From positions 16,577,860 through 16,641,859 of the forward strand of contig NC_049990.1 in the NCBI RefSeq assembly GCF_000003815.2: a stretch of DNA of 64,000 bases, read 5' to 3'. The notes beneath the pieces are model-generated. The model saw nothing but the letters and a program-made list of their open reading frames with translations, was not told the origin of the DNA and searched no databases. The translations under genes were made by a program, and so were the position numbers. Below are positions 54,770-63,904 of the stretch, in pieces. The DNA is from Branchiostoma floridae. Taxonomy: Eukaryota; Chordata; Leptocardii; Amphioxiformes; Branchiostomatidae. Positions within the stretch are counted from its first letter, which is position 1; the number at the start of each line of letters is the position of its first letter.

Positions 54770-55215
54770 TATGTTCCCCTTGAGTACACCATAAGGGTGT
54801 ACCATTTTGTCTTGTCACGCTGATCGCATGCGATAACCGTTGTTACCCCTGGCGCGGCACGGGCGACATGCCCCGCCGTCCACCCCCATTTCCGCTTGAC
54901 GAATGTGCATGATGGCTATGCGCCGTTATGGCCTGTCCTGTAATGCCCGATTAATTATTAACCACACTTCCCTTTCACCTGATGTTGGTTCGCATCGAGC
55001 GGTATTACCCGCCCGCCCCGGGGACCGTACCCGCGGGACCGCGGGAACAATGGGACAGTTTGATTTAATTTACCTGGATACACTCCAAACGGGTAGAAGG
55101 GTATCGAGTTCATTGTGGTCAAATGCTGCACTTAGCGCACAGATTTTGATGTCTGACAAGAGTCATTGTGGAGGCTCAGACTTTTACGCCGATTGGCAGC
55201 CGCATTGAAGTTTCG
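54770..55215. promoter_or_regulatory. Candidate regulatory block
   Basis: GC-rich and repeat-free. It contains CCCGATTAATTATTAACC (54947-54964), GTAATGCCC, 'cgatgttggttcgcatcgagcggtattacccgcccgcccc' and ACAATGG. The 12-mer TAATGCCCGATT (54941-54952) also occurs in the Shox promoter region (14962-14973). The 101-codon ORF here has no domain. Confidence 0.4.
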
Positions 55216-55354
55216 GAGAAGGAAACTTTGTGCTCAATGGTCCGTGTAGAATATATCTACAATGTGTGTCTAAATGTTCAAACGTTTAAGAATCCAAATG
55301 CATTGTTTAGCCTGATTGGTATAGTATCTGACATATTGATTGTACAGTATTTTT

Positions 55355-55600
55355 TACGATCGCCAAGAAAGTTGTTTTTGTCAGCATTCCCGGGTGCATG
55401 TATGTGTCGTCTTTAAACTACGATAACCCTATACTGTATATCAAAAAGTCTTACTGTACAGTCATGGATTGTTTGATATCTGGAATGTGGGTCTTGGTGA
55501 GACCTCAAAACATTTAGATTTTTTGCCCCTTGTGGTTTCAAGTTGTAACAATACTTCTGAGCTGAGGCGAGGGCATTTTTGTTTAATTCGGTAATAAATG
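55355..55600 (+). repeat. Dispersed 'cgccaagaaagttgtttttg' repeat with family C tail
   Basis: Head 'acgatcgccaagaaagttgtttttg' and tail 'ctggaatgtgggtcttggtgagacctcaaaacatttagattttttgccccttgtggttt' correspond to the head and tail of 15306-15725, without the microsatellite. Confidence 0.5.
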
Positions 55601-55604
55601 ACAG

Positions 55605-56095
55605 TTTGAATGCTGGAAACAGATACAATGTACAATGTATTGTGGTCACCAAGAGTAATAATACATGTATGTTTTTTTTGTGTATAATGTACAATGTCTT
55701 ATACAAGGGGTGATAAATATTTCCTCGGCCCCACCAGAAATAAACAAAATTTAGCATAAATGTATTGTACAAAAATCATATACTAAATGATGTCTCCACA
55801 AAATTACAAATCATTGTGGTCTTTCCAGTTCATGTCTGTTTGACTTTGAAAGTGAAGAAAGAAATTATCTCAGATTATGAGTCTATACTGTAAAGACCGT
55901 CCCTAGAAGAAGAAATTGAACTTGGAAACAATTACATTCAATATGTTATGAAATCATTTCTAATCTAAAAGTAACATTATAGCAAAGTCCTGCAATTTCT
56001 CATGTGAATGACATTATGCAGTTACATCATATTGGAGATTATAAGATTCTCATCACAATTTGAAAGAACACAACTTATTTTGGGAGATTGATATT
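55605..56095. other. Rsrc1 intron 5, nothing recognised
   Basis: AT-rich with several 'tacaatgta' words. No gene. Confidence 0.4.
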
Positions 56096-56097
56096 AG

Positions 56098-56330
56098 GAA
56101 GCATTTGGCCGGTCCTCCTTTGTGGGCAGATATTTTGTGGCCTGACAATTAATAAGAGCTGTATCGTGATGCTGTCCCGCGGGAGGGGGGCGCTATTGTT
56201 ATGAGATGGGCCTGATGTATGGGCTGTCATCGTGTACGGACACAGATAAATCAGACCAACAGGAGGCTCTCTTTACATGATCCGGGGTTCACCAAAATCA
56301 TGACCCATTGGAACTTTTCTCAATCATCTG
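56098..56330. promoter_or_regulatory. Candidate regulatory block
   Basis: Repeat-free, GC-richer: 'ggccggtcctcctttgtggg' (Sox-like CTTTGTGG), ACAATTAATAAG, 'cccgcgggaggggggcgctattgttatgag' (Sox-like ATTGTTA) and 'gataaatca'. No coding support. Confidence 0.35.
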
Positions 56331-56334
56331 ACTT

Positions 56335-57765
56335 ACCGTGTTGTCTGGAATTAAGTTACATACAATTGCAAAATTTAAAAGTTACTGTATTTTGGGGTTA
56401 TTGCATGGATAAGTGGGAACAGGACCTCAAATAGAGTAAGTTGGTGCTACAATTCTTGAAAGGATGCAAAACACATATTTCATATATACAGCATTTCTTT
56501 TTCTGTTCTGAATGATTTTTGTAAACTACTGTTGGCAATTTATTAGTTACTTTATACATACATTGTATATAGTATAGAAACAATGGTGGCGGGGGTTTAT
56601 GCAAAAGTATTTGGAGAAAAGAGAAGAATCTCATCATAAATTTGAATTTATCCAGTTCAAGATGCGTTCAAGATTAGTGGCACGCATACTTTTTGTGAGA
56701 TTTTTCCATTTTACCTTCAGTCCAATGGATTTGTCTGAGGCTTGCCCCAAATCAGGGGTGTGTACTTTAATTGGGGTGCGTACTTTATTTGATAAGGCCA
56801 CACCAATTTTATTTGACAAATGTTGTTTCTAGGATTTCCCGACCCTACATGTACAATGTATATTTTAATATTATTAGAAATAAAAAAATTCAAATTGATG
56901 GCCACACCTCGTGTTGACAAAATTTCACAGCCTCTCCTTTCTCAATTTAACTATGACCCTCAAATTTCTGTAGCTTTATGTGCCTATTTGGGACGGTACA
57001 TTTATAATTTTTCTTTAAACTTTGGACTTTGCTACCAGGGCACCCCTGAATTAACTGTAACTTGAGTAAGCCCCTTGATGTCTCCTACCCCAGGCTTTTT
57101 CCCAAATTAAAAAAAAAATTTTTTTCGACCGACCGATCCAATTTTTTTCTGAAAAATAAAGAAGAGAAACAAAAGATAAAATTGGAGTGGCCTAAAATGC
57201 GATTATGTAGGACAGGGTATTCAGTTGGCAAAATTTAACATTTTGTAAATTTTGTAATTATATTATATTAGAACCATATAGATTTCTGAAGTAGATTTTC
57301 CAATCGTTTCTTTACATACTACGAGTAGGTGAGATTAACTCAGTCTATAGAACTACATGTACATACAGTGTACCAATATTTAGGGAGGGAATTGTTACAA
57401 CATCATTGCACCATACAATATTTAAAAAGTTTGACTGTGATGTTCGTACATGTCTATGATTCTCAAATATCAAAAATTTGCCTACAAAAATTACTAAACA
57501 GAACTCATCATACTAAATCTTTCTCTGAAATACAACCTTCTTGTTGTGGAGATCTGACCAATTTTCAAAAATACGACTGTTGTAATTGTTCTGAATGGTA
57601 ATTCCCCTCCCTGTCTCTGCTGTAGACCTGTGTCATCCTTTATAAGTGTCAGTGCTTTACATTGGTCAATCCAATATTGTCATAGTTAATGAAGCCTCAG
57701 AATTTGCTGCCAAATTGAACTCAATTCTCTTGATGAGACAAATTTGGAGCGACTGTGTGTACTCA
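56335..57765. other. Rsrc1 intron 5, no gene
   Basis: AT-rich. Around 57110-57160 is 'aaaaatttttttcgaccgaccgatccaattttttt', a simple dispersed-looking motif. ORFs to 90 codons have no domain. Confidence 0.4.
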
Positions 57766-57769
57766 TTCC

Positions 57770-57920
57770 ATAATTGCAATATTGCGAGGATGCCAGGAGG
57801 GTAATGCGTGTGGATGGCAGCATTCCACAGCTGTCCGTCCTAGTTACTGTTGCCGGGTGGGGTCACTGGAAGTAGACAAAGAAAAATTGGGATGGGGGAG
57901 CATTCTATCTATTTACAAGG
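57770..57920. promoter_or_regulatory. Small unique GC-richer block
   Basis: 'ggagggtaatgcgtgtggatggcagcattccacagctgtccgtcc' holds GTAATGC, a TEAD-type CATTCCA and a CAGCTG E-box side by side. Possibly regulatory; weak support. Confidence 0.25.
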
Positions 57921-58047
57921 CACCATGCATTTTGTAGTTTGTAGCAAAGCATTTTATTCAGTCAATAGATATTTTTGGCAGCACCTCGGGAGTGGAGCCT
58001 GCTTTATAGTGTATCTTCCTAACATGACACAATTCATGAAGACAGCT

Positions 58048-58375
58048 CAGGGCTCGAAATACCACTTTGCAGGTTTAAAAGTGCAGGTAAAATTGGAGCT
58101 GTGCAGGTATTTCTGGTGTCTACCTGCACCTAACATACACTAGTCCGTGTACTGGGTTTTATACATTAAATTTCCTATGATGTAGGTTATATGGATCATT
58201 GTTAGCTGCATTGACTGTTACCACCTAGTATATAGTATGTAAATTGTAAGAAAAATAGCAATGATTCCTGAACAATTTTAGTATGATCCATATTTCCTAG
58301 ATTCAGAGTGGTGCATGTAACATTTTTCTGGTGCAGGTAATTTTCAATGTTACCTGCAACAGTGCAGGTAATTAC
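58048..58375. mobile_element. CAGGGCTCGAAATAC MITE, copy 1 (right end lost)
   Basis: Starts CAGGGCTCGAAATACCAC and carries the family interior: 'gtgcaggtaaaattggagctgtgcaggtatttctggtgtctacctgcacctaac', 'ccgtgtactgggttttatacat', 'tggtgcaggtaattttcaatgttacctgc'. The inverted right terminus is absent; the sequence passes into 'gtgaccacctctcttaagg', part of another repeat. Confidence 0.75.
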
Positions 58376-58589
58376 CTGTACAAGTGACCACCTCTCTTAA
58401 GGACCACATGGCCAATGTGACCACCTTTAGGTGGTCCCTCAGATAATTTATTCCATTGACACAAGCATCTTCTGCCTGTCCACTCATATTAGACCAGCCT
58501 GTTCTTTGGCATGTCTGACTGTATTTCATTTGTTGTACATTTTGTATTTGAATTGATGTATCATAGTTATATTTGTTTTCCATGCCCAG

Positions 58590-58696
58590 TTGACCTGTCA
58601 GGTACAGAACAGATCTCCAGACTCCAGGCTATAGGAGAGATAGACCAGGCTGGGTTCACACCTGCACCGTTCAAGTCTAGCCGGACAGACAAGAAG
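58590..58696 (+). CDS. Rsrc1: Rsrc1 exon 6
   Basis: Acceptor ccatgcccag, donor AAGAAG^GTCAGT. Encodes (V)DLSGTEQISRLQAIGEIDQAG then FTPAPFKSSRTDKK. It matches the human segment around [23 protein letters not shown] in pattern (RLQAIGEIDQAGFTPAPFKSSR). 107 nt returns to phase 0. Residues about 196-231. Intron 5 before it is 7.8 kb; the intron after it holds a full MITE copy. Confidence 0.9.
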
Positions 58697-58699
58697 GTC

Positions 58700-59065
58700 A
58701 GTACAGAAGTGGTCAGTTTAGGCCTGGATAAAAAAAAACTAGACATAACGCTACATGTATTCTAAATATATTGTTTATTGTTTATTTTCAATTATCATTG
58801 TTGCAGAAATCTTTGCTGCTTCATTGCATATGAATCATGGTGCATAGATTTCTGTGACAAACTTTTATTGTGACCAAAAGTATTTACTCATCACGAGCAA
58901 GTATCCACTACCTTTCATGAGTTCATGACTTAACAGATCTGTTAAAGAGTAGGTTTTATAGTTACCCTAATAATAGATTTATTTGCATTTGGGGTGATGA
59001 TAAATTCTAAGAAACAAGACAAAGTCATGACAACATTGATGCAAATGATTGATGGGTTGATTTAT
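58700..59065. other. Rsrc1 intron 6, nothing recognised
   Basis: AT-rich. 59046-59055 reads TGATTGATGG, a PBX-HOX-like word, but the context is AT-rich and unremarkable. Confidence 0.4.
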
Positions 59066-59068
59066 TTA

Positions 59069-59418
59069 CAGGGCTCGAAATACCACCTGCATATGCAGGT
59101 TAGTGCAGGTAAAATTGAAGCTGTGCAGGTATTTCTGGTGTCTACCTGCACCTAACCTGCACTGGTCCATGCACTGGGTTTTATACATAATTCACTAAGA
59201 TGTAGGTGTATGTGAATTGTTATTAGTTACATTGACTATAATTACCATCTATACAGTATAAAGGAAAAAAGAATAGCAATGGTTCCTGAACAATTTTATT
59301 ATGATCCATATATACTTCCTAAGTTCAGAGTGGTGCAAGTAAAAGTTGTCTGGTGCAGGTAATTTTCAATGTTACCTACACCAGTGCAGGTATGCAGAAA
59401 AAAGTATTTCGAGCCCTG
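59069..59418. mobile_element. CAGGGCTCGAAATAC MITE, copy 2 (complete)
   Basis: Termini CAGGGCTCGAAATACCACCT and, inverted, GTATTTCGAGCCCTG. Flanked by ATTTA on both sides (59064-59068, 59419-59423), a 5-bp target duplication. 350 bp. The interior contains many inverted 'cacctgca/tgcaggt' words, so the whole element folds into a hairpin. No ORF. Confidence 0.9.
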
Positions 59419-59935
59419 ATTTAGCTCCTGTTGTTTGAGTACGTGTAGGAGCTATGTTGTCTTGCTTTGGGTAGGAATACTGATTCCCATGTGCCGCAAA
59501 GTGCGATGCATATATGCTCAGTTTTGCTGACTAAAGGTAGTAGATGCTACCTAAAATGTCTGACAGCTTCTGGAATTATATCTAGTGGCTTGAATGACTG
59601 CTGTTAAGCGTATCTTACTACCTGGATGTTTAACTTTCACAGGGTTGTAGCCATCCAGAAATCATTTTCTGTCCCCTCGATTTTGAATGGCTTTGGCACA
59701 GCGTTCCTAGGGGGTCCGGAGGCATGCTCCCAAGGAAAATTTTGAAACCTAGACCCTCTGAAATGCTATTTTCTGCATTTTAAGGTTTAAATTTTGCTCA
59801 CAGAGGACGGAATAGACAGAATTTTCTTCTGTCCCAGTTACAAAATTCCGTCAAAGGACGGAAGGACGGGTGCTGGCTACAACCCTGAACTTTCATCAAT
59901 GTAACTTTTATTTTATGTTTTGTTCCTGTATCCAG

Positions 59936-60094
59936 GACTTGAACGATGAACAGACCCATGAGTCAGCTATATTTGGCAGCGGTGTGGTGCGAGGAGTGAA
60001 CCCCAGCAGCCAGACCCTGGGTGATGTGAAAACTTTGCCCTTAAGTTCTGCCATCAAGTACCGCGACACGGACTCTGTCTTAGCCCATGAAAAT
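59936..60094 (+). CDS. Rsrc1: Rsrc1 exon 7
   Basis: Acceptor ttcctgtatccag, donor GAAAAT^GTAAGT. Encodes DLNDEQTHESAIFGSGVVRG, then VNPSSQTLGDVKTLPLSSAI and KYRDTDSVLAHEN. The end aligns with human IPTAIKYQDDNSLAHPN, the best conserved stretch of the family. 159 nt, phase 0 both sides. Residues 232-284. Confidence 0.95.
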
Positions 60095-60167
60095 GTAAGT
60101 AGTACTGACATGTATATAATTGTGTATCAAAAGATGCAGATCTGTGCAATTCAATGAATTGGTTGTC

Positions 60168-60853
60168 CAGGGCTCAAAATACCACCTGCATAATATGCAG
60201 ATTAGTGCAGGTAAAATTGGAGCTGTGCAGGTATTTCTGGTTTCTACCTGCACCTAACCTGCACTGGTCCATGTACTGGGTTTTATACATAAATGTCATA
60301 TGATGTAGGAGTAATACTATGCGGCAATGGTTCATGAATAATTTTAGTATGATCCATACTTTATAAGTTCAGCATGGTGCAGGTTAAATTTGTCTGGTGC
60401 AGGTAATTTTCAGTGCTACCTACACCAGTGCAGGTATGCAGAAAAAAGTATTTCAAGCCAGGGATAAACAAGTCCATTAGCCCGATTGTTACGGAAAGTA
60501 AAAGTGCTGTTCAGGCAAGCAGAAGTGCTTCCCCACTTGCCCGACGGGCAAGTAAGAATTTCCAGATGTGACCCGCTCAAATTACCACTGAGTGTGACAG
60601 CACATGGGGCTGAATGCCTATCTATATTGACCATGTCATTTTTAAGCCAGTAGAAACATCGATTTTGGATGATAGGGCCACATCAAAACTCAAAAGCTTT
60701 TTTGTCAGTGAGGTAAACAAAGTGAAAATACATAGAAAAATGTAATTTAAATTTTGGACAAGTGAAAATTTGGTTCGGGCAAGTAAATTTTTTATGTACT
60801 TGCCCGTTAGGACAAGTGAATTTTTGAAAACTTGTCTAACCCTGCAAGCCCTG
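60168..60853. mobile_element. CAGGGCTCGAAATAC MITE, copy 3, split by a nested element
   Basis: Starts CAGGGCTCAAAATACC (60168) and ends CAAGCCCTG (60853). The flanking TTGTC on both sides (60163-60167, 60854-60858) is a 5-bp target duplication. A second MITE (60459-60844) is inserted in its last few bases. Confidence 0.85.
60459..60844. mobile_element. Nested CAGGGATAAACAAGT MITE
   Basis: Termini CAGGGATAAACAAGT and, inverted, ACTTGTCTAACCCTG. Flanked by CAAGC on both sides (60454-60458, 60845-60849), a 5-bp target duplication inside the outer MITE. The interior repeats 'cttgcccg..gggcaagt' words. Same CAGGG start and 5-bp duplication as the outer family, so related transposase specificity is likely. 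Confidence 0.85.
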
Positions 60854-61143
60854 TTGTCAAAATCATGCCGTGCACACACACTTGCCCAGCAAAACTATAC
60901 CAGGTCCTCCATTTTCCTGGAGGTGACAAGCTTTCGATAAGTCCTGTGATCCTTCTCTATCTGGCACCTTTGACTTGTTGCTGACATCACACATCTGTTC
61001 AGGTCACATGACTTATTAGCCTTTGGGTCATTCCAACTTGAGGAGGATCAGAGGACTGATTGAAAGTTTGTTGGCGAGTGCTTTGCTTATGGAAATGGCA
61101 TATAAAAATGTTTGTAATTGTTTGTGTTTTCGTTTGTTTCTAG

Positions 61144-61233
61144 TTGTTTGCTGACCCAGAGGAGAAGGAGAGACACTGGCTGAGGAAAATGGTGGAGCTG
61201 AGGAAGCAGAGGCTCATGGGAGCTGAGAGCTGA
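61144..61233 (+). CDS. Rsrc1: Rsrc1 exon 8 (C-terminus and stop)
   Basis: Acceptor tttgtttctag. Encodes LFADPEEKERHWLRKMVELR then KQRLMGAES and TGA (61231-61233). It aligns with the human C-terminus [20 protein letters not shown] then QERLMGSPVA. This confirms the gene and its end. The complete protein is predicted at 313 aa, with an RS-rich N-terminal half, a central charged coiled coil and this conserved C-terminal box. Confidence 0.96.
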   Translation: MFADPEEKERHWLRKMVELRKQRLMGAES

Positions 61234-61725
61234 TACTGCAAAGCATTTTGGGATGGCATGTGCAACATGATTGTGGACATTTCTTTATCTTGTAACATTT
61301 TCTGGAAAAATCATGAAATTTCATGAATGACAGATACACGCTCGCAGATTTGGCATATTGTCTGTAATTAAGAAAAAGATATTGATTAGTTGTTCAAGAT
61401 ATGATTTTGGACATTCAGAATTGATGAAAATTCAAAGGGAGACCCAAAATGAGATTATGAAATTATGCGAGAGATGGAGGCAGAGGGTGACTGCACCCTA
61501 CTAAGTCGTGTTGAGATCTGAAGTTGTATGGCACTGATTCAGTTCTCGCGAGATAATTCCCTGGCTTGTATGTTGCCTTGCATCAGTGTACACATGTTAT
61601 GGATCGTTCAAGACATTGTACATACATGTATAGAGAACTGAAGGGTTGTCTGTTATCACACTCTGATTGTGACATTCCCCTTGTGTCATTGTGGAATTTC
61701 ATAATAAAACTAATCTCTGTCAATG
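61234..61725 (+). other. Rsrc1 3' UTR
   Basis: About 490 nt of AT-rich sequence between the stop codon and the polyadenylation signal, with no repeat. The real 3' end is inferred from AATAAA only. Confidence 0.6.
61703..61708 (+). terminator. Polyadenylation signal AATAAA of Rsrc1
   Basis: A canonical AATAAA lies 470 nt after the stop, followed within 30 nt by the GT-rich 'ctctgtcaatggtcgtt'. It is the first clear canonical signal downstream of the stop. Confidence 0.65.
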
Positions 61726-61814
61726 GTCGTTACTATCACTTTCAAGAATTGTGTTTGAAATTTCACATTGTCGTCTTGTCTATGGTAACTCTAATGAAAA
61801 CATTCCCATTTCTT

Positions 61815-62275
61815 GGTGCTATAAACACTGTCCCTATCCTTGGTTCTGAAAACACCATCCCTGTCTCTGGTGCTGAAAACAACTGTCCCTGGTGCTGAAA
61901 ACACCATCCCTGTCTCTGGTGCTGAAAACACCATCCCTGTCTCTGGTGCTGAAAACACCATCCGTCTCTGGTGCTGAAAACATCATCCCCTGTATCTGGT
62001 GCTGAAAAAACATCCCTGTCTATTGTGCTGAAAAAGACATTCCTGTCTCTGGTGCTGAAAACATTATCCCTGTCTTCTGGTGCCTGAAACACCATCCCTG
62101 TCTCTGGTGCTGAAAACACCATCCCTGTCTCTGGTGCTGAAAACACCATACTAGTCTCTGGTGCTGAACACACCATCCCTGTCTCTGGTGCTGAACACAC
62201 CATCCCTGTCATTGGTGCTGTAAACACCATCCCTGTCCCTGGTGCTGAACACACCATCCCTTGTATGGCTTCCAT
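61815..62275. repeat. 27-bp minisatellite downstream of Rsrc1
   Basis: About 17 units of 'ctctggtgctgaaaacaccatccctgt' with a few shortened ones. Because 27 is a multiple of three, the minus strand stays open and reads GMVFSAPET repeats (61763-62275). There is no evidence that it is a gene: no conserved flanks, no promoter, indels in the middle. Confidence 0.9.
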
Positions 62276-62319
62276 AGTGTCAGCATCTCCCCAAGTAAAA
62301 TGCTCACCAAGTAACAGTT

Positions 62320-62800
62320 GCTGTTTCTGTATAGCCGGTATAACCGTCCTTTAGTGTATCAAACCAGCTTCAGTCTGCATCTATATAGCCAGTATAACAG
62401 CCCTTCAGGGTAACACACCAGCTTCTGTATCTATATTCTGTAACTGTACTTTCGACATAACACAGCTCCTGTATCATTATCTGTATAACTCTTCTGCAAA
62501 TAACACATCCAGCTTTTGTATCTGTTTCTAAATATCATAATTACACAAATGTATATAATAAGCCGGTAAAACTGCCTTTTGTCACAGCACACCAGCTTCT
62601 GTGTTTGTATATGTATAGCTAGTTTAACTGTTCTTCAGCGCAACACAGTTACCTGGTCGATCTGTATCTACACATTGTATACATCCGGTATAATCGTCCT
62701 TCTGTGTAACACACCAGCTTCACAGGCATGCAGCACAGCAGCAGCTAGTTATATTATACTGATGACCTGTTCACCTAACTTTTGCACATCTAAGTCAAGG
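62320..62800. repeat. Minisatellite-bearing mobile element, copy 2
   Basis: Degenerate units 'tatagccggtataaccgtcctttagtgta.caaccagcttc' end with the unique segment 'accagcttcacaggcatgcagcacagcagcagctagttatatt' to 'ttttgcacatctaa'. Same structure as 25850-26255, more diverged. Confidence 0.7.
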
Positions 62801-62905
62801 ATTTGTTTAACACATCAATTCTAACAGTCACGTACTCAACCACCAATCTAATACCCTTTAGTCTTTTAAGTACATTCCCTTAGAATCAAAACAGTTTGTA
62901 ATGCT

Positions 62906-63169
62906 TTATAGAAATTGCTAAACTTTCTTTCCAACACTGAAATCAATATAGGGACTTACCCTAAATTTTCGGTCGAACTCCGTCGACCTTGTTCACAGAA
63001 TGGCCCTCTCTATCTCCAGCAGTGACGTCAGGAACACGCCACTTTTGCAGGAGGGGGTCATAAGTATCAGAAAGTCTATGTCGCCCCCCCGTTTGAGTTT
63101 GACTGAAAATTTAGGGTAAGTCCCAATATTGATTTCAGTGTTGGAAAGAAAGTTTAGCAATTTCTATAA
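62906..63169. mobile_element. Foldback element, ~75-bp near-perfect inverted arms
   Basis: Arms 62906-62980 and 63095-63169 are inverted copies (ttatagaaattgctaaactt ... acttaccctaaattttc) with only a few mismatches. The ~115-bp spacer includes 'cagcagtgacgtcaggaac'. No ORF. Arm identity this high suggests recent activity or gene conversion between arms. Confidence 0.85.
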
Positions 63170-63239
63170 CGTATCCTACCAACACAGATGAACTTTCATG
63201 CTAAGTTCATAATGCATTGCAGAAAATGGCAGTTTTGAA

Positions 63240-63375
63240 CCATGCACCCGGAAGCACCCCTCTTTCCAATAAGTGTGGTGGGTTCTTTAGAATTTCTTCA
63301 GATGTGGCTCTCCTCAAACATGGACCTCCCTTTAATGTCCTATCCAAGGGACAGCCCTCAAGCTACTTACTTTCA
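63240..63375 (-). mobile_element. SINE body fragment, inverted
   Basis: 'aataagtgtggtgggttctttagaatttc', 'gtggctctcctcaaacatggacctccctttaatgtcctatccaagggac' is the inverse of the SINE segment 'ggataggacattaaatggaggtcc...gggcacgttaaagaaccc'. Confidence 0.6.
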
Positions 63376-63479
63376 GTGAAGTTTCAAGATTTTTCAGTGA
63401 GTTCTTGTATCACACTAAGGATACTAAGAAGATAGAAGCCTTTGAGATGAAATACGTGTTATATAGGAAGCTATAAGGG

Positions 63480-63832
63480 TCAGCTGGACAGAACACCGCA
63501 CCAGCAACTCACTTCTAGAAGAGTTGATGAGAATTGAAAGATCACTCCTAAACTCGGTAAAAAGAGGGAAACTCCTGGACCAGTACTTTTGTCACATCAC
63601 AAATTAGTGCCCAGAACATCTCAACACACATCCTGGCATGCAAGGGGAGATCATTGGCACCAGAGGTAGAGGGAGGCCACACAGGAGATGGGGAGATGAC
63701 ATCAAGGAATGGACTGGTAGGACACTAACAGACTGCACACAGAAGGCAAAGAGCAGAGAAGGGTGTAGGAAGCTTGTGCTGGAAGTGACCACAGCCCTTG
63801 ACCCTCAAGATGAGGATGGAACTAGTTGAGGT
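63480..63832 (+). pseudogene. LINE reverse-transcriptase C-terminal fragment
   Basis: The frame from about 63485 reads WTEHRTSNSLLEELMRIERS then LLNSVKRGKLLDQYFCHITN, a TAG stop (63605-63607), then CPEHLNTHPGMQGEIIGTRG, RGRPHRRWGDDIKEWTG and ends LDPQDEDGTS-stop. The 'KRGKLL..Y.GHI' and 'RGRGRP..RW.DDIKEWTG' blocks are the usual C-terminal region of RTE-like endonuclease/reverse-transcriptase proteins. The catalytic part is missing, so it is a dead 5'-truncated copy. Confidence 0.8.
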
Positions 63833-63904
63833 GAGGTTGCATTTTATGAACTCTCTCTCTCTCTCTATCTGGTTTAACGTTTGTTGTTCCCTGTCTTGCT
63901 TAAT

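Noticed and set aside
61763-62275. 170-codon ORF with GMVFSAPET repeats
   Set aside because: A 27-bp minisatellite stays open by period; units with indels and no flanking coding signal.
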